Made by a program: the position numbers and the translations under genes
Notes under the pieces: model-generated
The model's input: only the letters and a program-made list of their open reading frames with translations
What the model was told of the DNA's origin: nothing
Database searches by the model: none
Shown: positions 1 through 5,129 of the stretch, piece by piece
Numbering within the stretch: the first letter of the stretch is position 1
How the letters are laid out: each line of letters starts with the position of its first letter
Assembly: GCA_015492195.1 (NCBI GenBank)
Contig: WGFP01000166.1
Span: 1 to 5,129 of the forward strand
Source of the DNA: Acidiferrobacterales bacterium
GTDB lineage: Bacteria > Pseudomonadota > Gammaproteobacteria > Acidiferrobacterales > Sulfurifustaceae
Length of the DNA stretch: 5,129 nucleotides
Reading direction: 5' to 3'

Positions 1-335
1 GTGTTTGTGAGTTCCGGGCGCGTCTCAAGAACGGCAAGGATGTTTTCCGCCACCGTCAGGTGACGAAACACGGAAGGCTCCTGCGGCAGGTAACCCAATC
101 CCAGGCGCGCGCGCCGATGCATGGGGAGGTGACCGATGTCGGTGTCATCGAGTTTGATTGTGCCGCTGTCCATCGGCACCAGCCCGACAATCATATAAAA
201 ACACGTGGTCTTACCGGCGCCGTTGGGACCGAGCAGGCCCACGATCTCGCCGCTTTGAACCTCCAGCGATACATCCTCGACGACCTGACGCCCTTTGTAT
301 TGTTTGCCGAGCCGGCTGGCGGAAAGAACGTTCAT
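1..335 (-). CDS. lptB: LPS export ABC transporter ATPase LptB, N-terminal 111 residues (runs off the left edge)
   Basis: Cytoplasmic ATPase of the LptB2FG complex, which extracts LPS from the inner membrane and drives it along the LptC-LptA bridge. My translation of the complement from the ATG at 335-333 gives 111 complete codons. The Walker A motif GPNGAGKT is at residues 36-43. The Q-loop lies in the stretch YLPQEPSVFRHLTV (about 82-95), which closely resembles the E. coli LptB version and separates LptB from generic ABC ATPases. The signature motif, Walker B and switch histidine would lie beyond the edge, so completeness cannot be judged; family members are about 240 residues. The ATG overlaps the lptA stop codon as ATGA and has no good Shine-Dalgarno upstream, which suggests reinitiation after lptA. 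Position after lptC-lptA confirms the identity. In many proteobacteria rpoN comes next, but it is not visible here. Confidence 0.95.
   Translation of the reverse strand, partial: MNVLSASRLGKQYKGRQVVEDVSLEVQSGEIVGLLGPNGAGKTTCFYMIVGLVPMDSGTIKLDDTDIGHLPMHRRARLGLGYLPQEPSVFRHLTVAENILAVLETRPELTN
332..335 (-). promoter_or_regulatory. ATGA stop-start overlap coupling lptA and lptB translation
   Basis: On the complement, bases 335-332 read ATGA: the lptB start ATG (335-333) overlaps the lptA stop TGA (334-332). The 25 nt ahead contain no good Shine-Dalgarno, so ribosomes finishing lptA probably reinitiate on lptB. The arrangement would help fix the ratio of the two Lpt proteins. Confidence 0.8.
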
Positions 336-904
336 GGGACGGATGACGGCTGAGACGATTGTTTATCGGGCATGATCACGGCGAAGACACGACCGTTTGA
401 GGCGGCATCGCCTTTTGCGCGCAGGCGTTTTTCATTCATGTCGTAATGGACGATCCTGCCGTGGAATACATCACCGCCCTGATGAAAGGACACGTCACCG
501 TAAAGATCCAGCAATTTCCGAATTGCGTCATATTCCGCGCGGCTTGCCGTGGCATGGATGTCCTCTTCATTGTCCCGTCGTTCATAAAAGGTTACCGGAT
601 TCCCATGGGCTTCGATAAATTCCGTTTTATCGTTGCGTGTGCGGACCATGATCCGATCGGCCTTGATTTGTATATTGCCTTGTTTGAGAGACACGTTTCC
701 GCGATAAATGGTTACGCCGGTTTTTTCATTGTGTTCTATTGAACGGGCGTCAATATAAACGGGTTGATCTTTGTTATCCTCGGCCGCGTAAGCGGAAGGG
801 TAAGAAATAAAAAAAGAAAAAGAGAAAAGAAAAAAGAGAGAATAGATTCCACGCATCCAAGGCGAAAAACCTTTCTCTTTGTTCTTGTGCATTTTTCCTA
901 TCAC
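332..904 (-). CDS. lptA: periplasmic LPS-binding bridge protein LptA (OstA-like)
   Basis: Periplasmic protein whose beta-jellyroll units link LptC in the inner membrane to LptD in the outer membrane and carry LPS between them. The 190-residue frame from a GTG at 904 begins with a basic stretch (1-18). A very Phe/Ser-rich hydrophobic signal core follows (about 19-36), with a likely cleavage after AYA at residue 40. The LptA/OstA fold spans about 48-178, with recurring strand patterns such as YRGNVSLKQGNIQIKADR, HGNPVTFYE and LYGDVSFHQGGDVFHG. The tail is Ser/Pro/Gln-rich. Length fits the family (about 185 in E. coli). The start is uncertain: GTG at 904 has a weak GGA 8 nt upstream, while ATG at 892 (186 residues) has AGGA only 3 nt upstream; ATG at 856 would keep the signal peptide too. 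The gene starts 1 bp after lptC and overlaps lptB by 4 bp. Confidence 0.93.
   Translation of the reverse strand: MIGKMHKNKEKGFSPWMRGIYSLFFLFSFSFFISYPSAYAAEDNKDQPVYIDARSIEHNEKTGVTIYRGNVSLKQGNIQIKADRIMVRTRNDKTEFIEAHGNPVTFYERRDNEEDIHATASRAEYDAIRKLLDLYGDVSFHQGGDVFHGRIVHYDMNEKRLRAKGDAASNGRVFAVIMPDKQSSQPSSVP
809..842. other. 34-nt unbroken homopurine tract (plus strand) encoding the LptA signal-peptide core
   Basis: Every base from 809 to 842 on the plus strand is A or G, including an A7 run at 809-815 and an A6 run at 830-835. On the coding (minus) strand it is all pyrimidine and encodes the Phe/Ser/Leu-rich core of the LptA signal peptide. Such DNA can slip during replication or adopt unusual structure. 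Here it stays in frame and the signal peptide is intact. Confidence 0.7.
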
Positions 905-905
905 G

Positions 906-1340
906 TCACTTATCCAAGAGTATTTTCATTTTTTCAGTTTTGATTTCTCCGCCCGGGCCGCCCGAATCCCGGCCGCGGGAGACACGGACATTCCCGCGCA
1001 TAATGATCTGGCCGGCGTCGTTTGACAGTTTTCCGGTATCGGCCCGCGTGTGCGTTGGGGCACCGTCTTCGCGATACTGTATCAGATAGGGTTGTTCCAG
1101 ATCGGAGGTACCGTCATGGGGATAGTGCACAAGCCGTTTTGCTTTGAGCACATATTTTCTGCGTCCCCGTTCGTTCATGACGAAGGCGGTGAAATTCTCG
1201 ATCGTGTAGTCAGGATCGTGGCGCGTTTTACCGTCGATCGGCGCCTCGGGCGCGGCGGCTTTCTGGGACAGCCACCACGTTCCCCCGGCGACCAGCGTCA
1301 ACAAGACGGCGATGATGATTTTTTTCGCGTCCGGCATCAT
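906..1340 (-). CDS. lptC: inner-membrane LPS transport protein LptC, apparently short at the C-terminus
   Basis: Bitopic protein that receives LPS from LptB2FG and hands it to LptA. The 144-residue product has a short basic N-terminus and one membrane anchor (about residues 8-25), then a periplasmic domain. The LptC pattern is clear: DYTIENFTAFVMNERGRRKYVLKAKRLVHYP (about 44-74), then QPYLIQYREDGAPTHTRADTGKLS and the strand motif MRGNVRV (114-120). E. coli LptC has 191 residues; by my eye alignment this protein stops just after the equivalent of ITTDNAQINL, so the last 50 or so residues are absent. No LptC-like sequence follows in any frame, because lptA starts after 1 bp. The start is ATG at 1340, with a second ATG at 1337; both are 11-14 bp after the kdsC stop with only a weak purine-rich AGAAG ahead. 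Identity rests on both sequence and position between kdsC and lptA. Confidence 0.9.
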   Translation of the reverse strand: MMPDAKKIIIAVLLTLVAGGTWWLSQKAAAPEAPIDGKTRHDPDYTIENFTAFVMNERGRRKYVLKAKRLVHYPHDGTSDLEQPYLIQYREDGAPTHTRADTGKLSNDAGQIIMRGNVRVSRGRDSGGPGGEIKTEKMKILLDK

Positions 1341-1351
1341 GTACGCTTCTT

Positions 1352-2008
1352 CTACTCGGCGTTGTTTGTAATGAGATAAGTCTGCATTTCCGCGTCATAG
1401 ACGCCTTGGGCGTACAGAATCAATTCGCATAGCGCACGCGCCGCGCCGTTACCTCCGGCGCTCGGGGTTATCCAGTGGGCGTGCCGCTTAACGAGTGGAT
1501 GCGCGTTTTGCACCGCCACGGCGAACCCGGCCTGCAACATGATGGGCAGATCCACCACGTCGTCGCCCACAAAGGCGGTCTGATCGGCATGAAGCCCAAG
1601 CGCGTCGAGAAGTTTTCGGTAAACGGGAAGCTTTTCCAGGCATCCCTGGTGGACATGCGTGATCCCGAGATCCTTCATGCGATGTTCAACCACCCGTGAG
1701 GTGCGGCCGCTTATAATACCGGCGGTTACCCCGTGGCGCTGGAGCATCTTGATGCCGTGACCGTCCAGGGAGTTGAAGGATTTGTATTCCTGACCGTCGT
1801 CGCCCAGGATGAGTCGCCCGTCCGTCAGCACGCCGTCGACGTCGAACAAGACCAGCTTCACCTTCGCTGCGCGCGCGAGGACCGTCGAGTCAACCTCGAA
1901 AGGGAGGGTGAGGAGCGAGGAATGGGATCCTAAATCGGTGTTCCCTTCGCTGCGGGTTTTATCGTCGTCGGCTTCACTTTTCCGGCTATCTTTCCCCTTA
2001 TTCCTCAC
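1352..2008 (-). CDS. kdsC: 3-deoxy-D-manno-octulosonate 8-phosphate phosphatase KdsC with an unusual N-terminal extension
   Basis: Cytoplasmic HAD-family phosphatase that removes phosphate from Kdo-8-phosphate to give Kdo for LPS inner core. In the 218-residue frame, motif I is LFDVDGVLTDG (54-64) with nucleophile Asp56 and Asp58. Motif II is IISGR (98-102, Ser100), motif III is probably Lys126 and motif IV is VGDDVVDLP (147-155). There is no cap domain, as in this tetrameric family. The C-terminal part AARALCELILYAQG also matches KdsC. Typical members have about 165-190 residues and begin 15-20 residues before motif I, so residues 1 to about 35 are extra, very hydrophilic and unlike KdsC. 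They lie inside the inverted-repeat element at 1908-2015. The GTG start at 2008 is preceded by GAGGA with 7-nt spacing. The only later in-frame start close to motif I is GTG at 1861 (residue 50), which has no ribosome binding site and would trim the fold. The stop is 11 bp before lptC. Confidence 0.93.
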   Translation of the reverse strand: MRNKGKDSRKSEADDDKTRSEGNTDLGSHSSLLTLPFEVDSTVLARAAKVKLVLFDVDGVLTDGRLILGDDGQEYKSFNSLDGHGIKMLQRHGVTAGIISGRTSRVVEHRMKDLGITHVHQGCLEKLPVYRKLLDALGLHADQTAFVGDDVVDLPIMLQAGFAVAVQNAHPLVKRHAHWITPSAGGNGAARALCELILYAQGVYDAEMQTYLITNNAE

Positions 2009-2015
2009 TCCTCAC
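1908..2015. repeat. 108-bp inverted-repeat element at the kdsD/kdsC junction (MITE- or REP-like candidate)
   Basis: The left arm at 1908-1923 reads GTGAGGAGCGAGGAAT. The right arm at 2000-2015, read on the complement, is GTGAGGAGTGAGGAAT, so 15 of 16 bases pair around a 76-nt centre. The one mismatch is a C/T difference that leaves a G-U wobble in the minus-strand transcript. The arms are built from GNGAGGA heptamers. No transposase gene and no clear target-site duplication are seen, so mobility is inferred from shape only. It overlaps the 5' end of kdsC and lies just outside the KdsC-conserved part. The centre holds a weaker GGGA/TCCC pairing (1924-1927 with 1942-1945). What argues that it is foreign is that the family-unlike residues of KdsC coincide with it. 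Confidence 0.6.
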
Positions 2016-2022
2016 TCCTCGC
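2000..2022 (-). repeat. three tandem heptamers (GNGAGGA) forming the right arm of the inverted repeat
   Basis: On the complement, 2022-2016 is GCGAGGA, 2015-2009 is GTGAGGA and 2008-2002 is GTGAGGA, followed by AT. The left arm at 1908-1923 carries two such units in the opposite orientation. The array fills most of the 18-bp kdsD-kdsC gap and runs into kdsC. Because each unit contains both a Shine-Dalgarno-like AGGA and a GTG, the array is a ready-made translation start, and unit gain or loss would shift frame by one base per unit. Confidence 0.75.
2016..2020 (-). promoter_or_regulatory. probable ribosome binding site of kdsC, inside the repeat
   Basis: GAGGA on the complement (2020-2016) lies 7 nt ahead of the GTG at 2008, a good Shine-Dalgarno with good spacing. 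A second AGGA directly abuts the GTG and is too close to act. This site decides the kdsC start, since no other in-frame start codon between 2008 and 1861 was found. Confidence 0.55.
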
Positions 2023-2026
2023 TTGA

Positions 2027-3001
2027 TTACACCACGCCCGCACGGAGCAGGTCGTGCATGTTAAGCGCGCCGACGACGCGTTTGTCATTATCCACGACGA
2101 AGAAACCGTTGATCTTTAGTGAGCGCATCAGCTCCACGGTCTCCGCCGCAAGCCGGTCCGCGCGCGTGGTTTTCGGATTGGGCGTCATCACCTCTGAAAC
2201 CTTGGCGGTGTGTACGTCCACGCCGCGGTTCAGGATCCGACGCAGGTCGCCGTCGGTCAGGATGCCGCTCAGGCGGCCTTGTTTGTCGGTGATGCCCGTC
2301 ATGCCCAGCCCTTTTCCGGTCATCTCGATCAGCGCCTCGCGCAACGAGGCCTCTTCCGTCACCAGCGGTATGTCCTTGCCGGTGTGCATGACGTCGCTGA
2401 CATAGAGCAACAGACGCCGGCCCAGCTGACCGCCGGGGTGCGCGCGTGCGAAGTCTTCCTCGGTAAAGCCGCGCGATTTAAACAACGCCACGGCAAGCGC
2501 ATCTCCCATCGCCAATGTCACCGTGGTGCTGGAGGTGGGCGCAAGGTTGAGCGGGCACGCCTCCTTTTCCACGCCGACGTAAAGCACGGCGTCGGCCTGT
2601 TTGGCGAGACTCGATTGGGTATTCCCCGTCAGCGCGATCAGCTTTACCCCGAGGCGCTTGATAATGGGGAGAATGGTCAGGATCTCCGCGGTTTCGCCGG
2701 AGTTGGAAATCGCCAGCACCACGTCGACGGGCGTGATCATGCCGAGATCGCCGTGACTCGCCTCGCCGGGATGCACGAAAAACGCGGGCGTGCCGGTGCT
2801 TGCCAATGTCGCGGCGATCTTGCCGCCGATGTGACCGGATTTGCCCATGCCGCTGACGATGACGCGTCCCTGGCTTGCGCGGATGATTTCACAGGCGCGG
2901 GTGAACTGGTCGTCTACGTGTTTGGCCAGCGAGGCGAGGGCCTTGGCCTCAAGTTCGATAACGGCGCTCCCAAACTGCCGAAACGAGGGGGGTTTAGTCA
3001 T
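2027..3001 (-). CDS. kdsD: D-arabinose 5-phosphate isomerase KdsD
   Basis: Cytoplasmic aldose-ketose isomerase converting D-ribulose 5-phosphate to D-arabinose 5-phosphate, the first committed precursor of Kdo. I start it at the ATG at 3001 (324 residues; E. coli KdsD has 328). The longer frame to 3070 adds residues with no family resemblance and would consume the divergent spacer. The SIS domain spans about 35-185 with GMGKSGH (51-57), HGDLGM (83-88) and NSGET (100-104). Lys54, Glu106, Glu147 and His188 fall at a constant offset of five from the residues I recall as catalytic in E. coli (Lys59, Glu111, Glu152, His193), which argues for an active enzyme. Two CBS domains follow (about 202-260 and 269-324), the normal KdsD layout. 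No strong Shine-Dalgarno is seen. It is the first gene of the minus-strand cluster, and its TAA is 18 bp before the kdsC start. GutQ is a paralogue with the same fold, but the kdsC-lpt context favours KdsD. Confidence 0.96.
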   Translation of the reverse strand: MTKPPSFRQFGSAVIELEAKALASLAKHVDDQFTRACEIIRASQGRVIVSGMGKSGHIGGKIAATLASTGTPAFFVHPGEASHGDLGMITPVDVVLAISNSGETAEILTILPIIKRLGVKLIALTGNTQSSLAKQADAVLYVGVEKEACPLNLAPTSSTTVTLAMGDALAVALFKSRGFTEEDFARAHPGGQLGRRLLLYVSDVMHTGKDIPLVTEEASLREALIEMTGKGLGMTGITDKQGRLSGILTDGDLRRILNRGVDVHTAKVSEVMTPNPKTTRADRLAAETVELMRSLKINGFFVVDNDKRVVGALNMHDLLRAGVV

Positions 3002-3068
3002 GCTTCGCTGTTTCAGGGGGTATAGGGTAATCTTTCGATTCAGTATATCAGACCTCAATAAATATCCC
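3002..3068. promoter_or_regulatory. 67-bp divergent spacer between kdsD and the antiporter gene
   Basis: The only stretch between head-to-head genes, and more AT-rich than the flanking coding DNA. It should hold the promoters of both transcription units, unless the antiporter's lies further left inside kdsD. Weak -10-like hexamers are present (TATATC at 3044-3049 on plus, TATACC at 3019-3024 on minus), but none pairs with a convincing -35 at 16-18 bp. I therefore call the region, not a specific promoter. No operator palindrome or riboswitch-like structure is visible. Confidence 0.4.
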
Positions 3069-5045
3069 ATGGACCCGTTTGCGTTTCACAACATCTTAAT
3101 ACTGCTGGGCGTGGCGGTGGTGCTGGTGGCGCTGTTTCGCTACCTGCATCTGCCCCAGATCCTGGCGTATTTGTTTGCCGGGATACTGGTCGGGCCCTAT
3201 GGATTGGGATGGATCCCGGATACGCAAGAGACGCGTTATCTCGCCGAGTTCGGGCTGGTGTTTCTCATGTTTACCATCGGTCTGGAATTTTCGCTTCCCA
3301 AGCTCATGGCCATGAAATCCATCGTAATCGGGCTGGGAGGAGCGCAGGTGCTGATCAGTTGTCTTGCGTTCGGTGCCGTTGCCTGGTGGATGGGCGTGCC
3401 GATCGAAGGGGCGATCGTCATCGGCGGCATCCTGGCGCTTTCCTCCACGGCCATCGTCATGAAACTGTTGACCGAGCAACTGGAACAAACCTCGCGCCAT
3501 GGCAGGCATGCCTTCGGTGTTCTGCTGTTTCAGGACTTGGTGGTGGTGCCGTTTCTGATTCTTATCCCGGCGCTGGGCGGCGATGCCGAGGGATCGGTAT
3601 TGGCCGCGCTTGGCTGGGCGCTGTTCAAAAGCGTCGCCGTCCTCGTCGTGATCTTTCCGCTTGGGCGCTGGTTGTTGCGCCCGCTCCTGCACGAAGTGGC
3701 CACGGCGCGCCAGCGCGAATTTTTTATGCTGACGGTTCTGTTGGTGACGCTCGTTGCGGCATGGCTCACCCATCAGGCGGGATTGTCGCTTGCGCTCGGT
3801 GCGTTTCTCGCTGGCATGATGTTGGGCGAGACCGAGTACCGGCATCAGGTTGAAAGCGACATCCTGCCGTTTAGAGACATTCTGCTCGGCCTTTTTTTTG
3901 TCACCGTCGGCATGATGTTGAATCTTGACGTGGTGCGGCAGTGGTGGCCGTGGGTTCTTGCAAGCGTGGCGGCGATCCTGGTGTTCAAGACGGTTCTGAT
4001 CATGGGTTTGGGAAAATTTTTCAACATGGAAACCGGCGTGGCGCTGCGTACGGGACTGGTGTTGTCGCAGGGCGGCGAATTCGGATTCGCGCTGCTGCTC
4101 CAAGCCAGGGAGCATCGGGTTCTTGACGGCGACGCCGCGCAGATTGTGCTTGCCGCGGTGGTATTGAGCATGTTGGCGGCGCCGCTGATCGTGCGCTACA
4201 ACGGGCGTTTGGCCAAGCTGATGGTGCCGCACTACACCCGCGTTCGGGAAAGCAACCTCGACGTGATTCGCGCCGAGGCGGGTGAGACCCAGGGCCATGT
4301 GATTATTTGTGGTTACGGCCGCAGCGGCCAGAATATCGCCTGGATGCTGGAGCAGGAGGGCATCCCGAGTCTCGCGCTGGATCTTGATCCGGTGCGCGTG
4401 CGCGACGCCCGCGACGCCGGGAAATCGGTGGTCTATGGCGACGCCACGCGCCATGAAGTGTTGGAGGCCGCGGGCCTGCGCCGCGCCAAGGCGCTTGTGA
4501 TCAGCTTTAATGATGTCGCCTCGACCCTCAAGATCCTTGAGAGCACGCGCCACATGCGGCCGGACATGGCGGTGATCGTGCGCACCATGGATGACGCCGA
4601 CCTGGACCGGCTGAAGGCGGCGGGGGCGACCGAGGTGGTGCCGGAGAGTCTGGAAGGCAGTCTGATGATGGGGTCGCACTTGTTGTTGCTTCTGGGCGTG
4701 CCGGTGTCGCGCATCGTGCGACACGTGCGCAATGTGCGCGGCGACCGCTACCGCATGCTGCGCGGTTTCTTTCACGGTGAAGACGTGTTCGAAGGAAAGG
4801 GTCCGGATGCCTACCGTGAGCGGTTTCATTCCGTGACCCTGCCGCCCGGCGCCCACGCCGTCGGTAAGCTGCTGGCGGATCTGCATTTGGATAAGGCGAA
4901 CATTGTCGTCAGCGCCGTGCGTCGCGGCGGCATCCACGGCCCGCAACCGGCGCCGGACACCAAGCTGGCCGCGGGAGACGTGCTGGTGCTTTTCGGGACG
5001 CCGGAATCGCTGGAAGAAGCGGAAAAGATTTTGCTCGAAGGGTGA
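3069..5045 (+). CDS. CPA2-family monovalent cation:proton antiporter (KefB/KefC/YbaL-like) with TrkA-N and TrkA-C domains
   Basis: Inner-membrane exchanger predicted to swap K+ or Na+ for protons; the ion cannot be told from sequence. The 658-residue product starts at ATG 3069, chosen because MDPFAFHNILILLGVAVVLV matches the usual start of the first helix, although no clear ribosome binding site precedes it. About 12-13 hydrophobic segments fill residues 7-378, with LPQILAYLFAGILVGPYGLG (28-47) and the CPA2 signature FQDLVVVP (154-161), whose Gln155-Asp156 pair is the expected ion-binding site. A Rossmann TrkA-N/KTN domain follows (about 409-525) with GYGRSG (415-420), Asp438 at the end of strand 2 and GDA (457-459), suggesting NAD(H)-type control. 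A TrkA-C/RCK-C domain ends the protein (about 575-655). It is somewhat longer than E. coli KefC (620). I do not assign a kef symbol: glutathione gating, which defines Kef, cannot be shown here. It diverges from kdsD. Confidence 0.92.
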   Translation: MDPFAFHNILILLGVAVVLVALFRYLHLPQILAYLFAGILVGPYGLGWIPDTQETRYLAEFGLVFLMFTIGLEFSLPKLMAMKSIVIGLGGAQVLISCLAFGAVAWWMGVPIEGAIVIGGILALSSTAIVMKLLTEQLEQTSRHGRHAFGVLLFQDLVVVPFLILIPALGGDAEGSVLAALGWALFKSVAVLVVIFPLGRWLLRPLLHEVATARQREFFMLTVLLVTLVAAWLTHQAGLSLALGAFLAGMMLGETEYRHQVESDILPFRDILLGLFFVTVGMMLNLDVVRQWWPWVLASVAAILVFKTVLIMGLGKFFNMETGVALRTGLVLSQGGEFGFALLLQAREHRVLDGDAAQIVLAAVVLSMLAAPLIVRYNGRLAKLMVPHYTRVRESNLDVIRAEAGETQGHVIICGYGRSGQNIAWMLEQEGIPSLALDLDPVRVRDARDAGKSVVYGDATRHEVLEAAGLRRAKALVISFNDVASTLKILESTRHMRPDMAVIVRTMDDADLDRLKAAGATEVVPESLEGSLMMGSHLLLLLGVPVSRIVRHVRNVRGDRYRMLRGFFHGEDVFEGKGPDAYRERFHSVTLPPGAHAVGKLLADLHLDKANIVVSAVRRGGIHGPQPAPDTKLAAGDVLVLFGTPESLEEAEKILLEG

Positions 5046-5086
5046 ATCTTGGACGCCGACGTTATGCCGCCTGGAGAAGTTTTTTC

Positions 5087-5129
5087 ATGATGCCGCAAGA
5101 TCAATCGGCCGGTGCTGCGGAACCGATCC
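5087..5129 (+). CDS. possible start of a further gene, cut by the right edge
   Basis: Tandem ATG codons at 5087 and 5090 open a frame reading MMPQDQSAGAAEPI up to the edge. GGAG at 5073-5076 lies 10 nt before the first ATG, an acceptable if distant Shine-Dalgarno. Fourteen residues are too few to recognise a family. The gap to the antiporter stop is 41 bp with no visible terminator hairpin, so cotranscription is possible. An equally open alternative is a minus-strand gene ending at the TGA at 5103-5101 with C-terminus IGSAAPAD. The remainder of 5046-5086 shows nothing else. Confidence 0.3.
   Translation, partial: MMPQDQSAGAAEPI

Noticed and set aside
1908..2022. The GNGAGGA heptamers as a CRISPR array or an intrinsic terminator
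   Set aside because: The units are tandem without spacers, and the hairpin arms are 76 nt apart with no U-tract after them. The downstream genes look co-transcribed.
2210..3025. A 271-codon plus-strand frame opposite kdsD, and similar plus-strand frames opposite kdsC and lptA
   Set aside because: KdsD, KdsC and LptA have recognisable catalytic or fold motifs throughout these regions. The opposite frames show only shadow composition.
2841..3068. Upstream extension of the antiporter frame to an ATG at 2841
   Set aside because: It would run through the kdsD coding region in antisense and add 76 residues with no membrane-protein character. The family N-terminus begins at 3069.
3002..3070. Upstream extension of kdsD to a start at 3070
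   Set aside because: The extra 23 residues have no resemblance to the KdsD N-terminus, the 324-residue form matches the E. coli length, and the catalytic residues align at a constant offset.
3122..3129. GCTGGTGG, identical to the E. coli Chi site
   Set aside because: A single octamer in a GTG/CTG-rich membrane-protein gene is expected by chance, and Chi sequences are not the same across bacteria.
3096..4946. A 616-codon open frame antisense to the antiporter, rich in His, Gln and Arg
   Set aside because: It mirrors codon structure of the GC-rich antiporter gene on the other strand. It has no domain motifs, a low-complexity composition and no start context. The antiporter has clear family motifs over the same bases.
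1..5129. A new defence, toxin-antitoxin, secretion or metabolite system
   Set aside because: Every substantial frame is accounted for by the Kdo/Lpt genes or the antiporter. No unexplained gene over about 100 residues remains, and no transposase, integrase, tRNA or rRNA is visible.

Overview
The window looks like a chromosomal segment of a Gram-negative proteobacterium, most likely gammaproteobacterial. It holds the conserved order kdsD-kdsC-lptC-lptA-lptB, the module that makes the Kdo sugar of lipopolysaccharide (LPS) and exports LPS to the outer membrane. GC-rich codon use, the long open shadow frames opposite real genes, and the divergent CPA2-type antiporter beside kdsD fit this. I cannot name the species from sequence alone.

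Layout. The minus strand, read from about 3001 down to 1, carries five tightly packed genes: kdsD (arabinose-5-phosphate isomerase, 3001-2027), kdsC (Kdo-8-phosphate phosphatase, 2008-1352), lptC (1340-906), lptA (904-332) and lptB (335 to the left edge, incomplete). Gaps are 18, 11 and 1 bp, and lptA/lptB overlap by the four bases ATGA, so one transcript with translational coupling is likely. On the plus strand a 658-residue cation/proton antiporter with C-terminal TrkA-N and TrkA-C domains (3069-5045) diverges from kdsD across a 67-bp spacer. The last 84 bp hold no complete gene, but a possible start of another plus-strand gene lies at 5087.

How the genes work together. KdsD makes arabinose-5-phosphate from ribulose-5-phosphate. 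The product of the next step, catalysed by KdsA (not in this window), is Kdo-8-phosphate, which KdsC dephosphorylates to Kdo. LptB powers extraction of finished LPS from the inner membrane. LptC and LptA pass it across the periplasm. The antiporter is a separate transcription unit whose link to LPS is positional only.

Points of note. This is mostly a housekeeping locus, and I see no new defence or mobile system. Three things depart from the textbook. First, a 108-bp inverted-repeat element with heptamer-repeat ends (1908-2015) sits at the kdsD/kdsC junction and appears to supply both the ribosome binding site and the GTG start of kdsC, adding about 35 foreign-looking residues. Second, LptC ends about 50 residues early compared with E. 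coli LptC, exactly where an AT-rich lptA 5' end begins. Third, the LptA signal peptide is encoded by an unbroken 34-nt homopurine/homopyrimidine tract.
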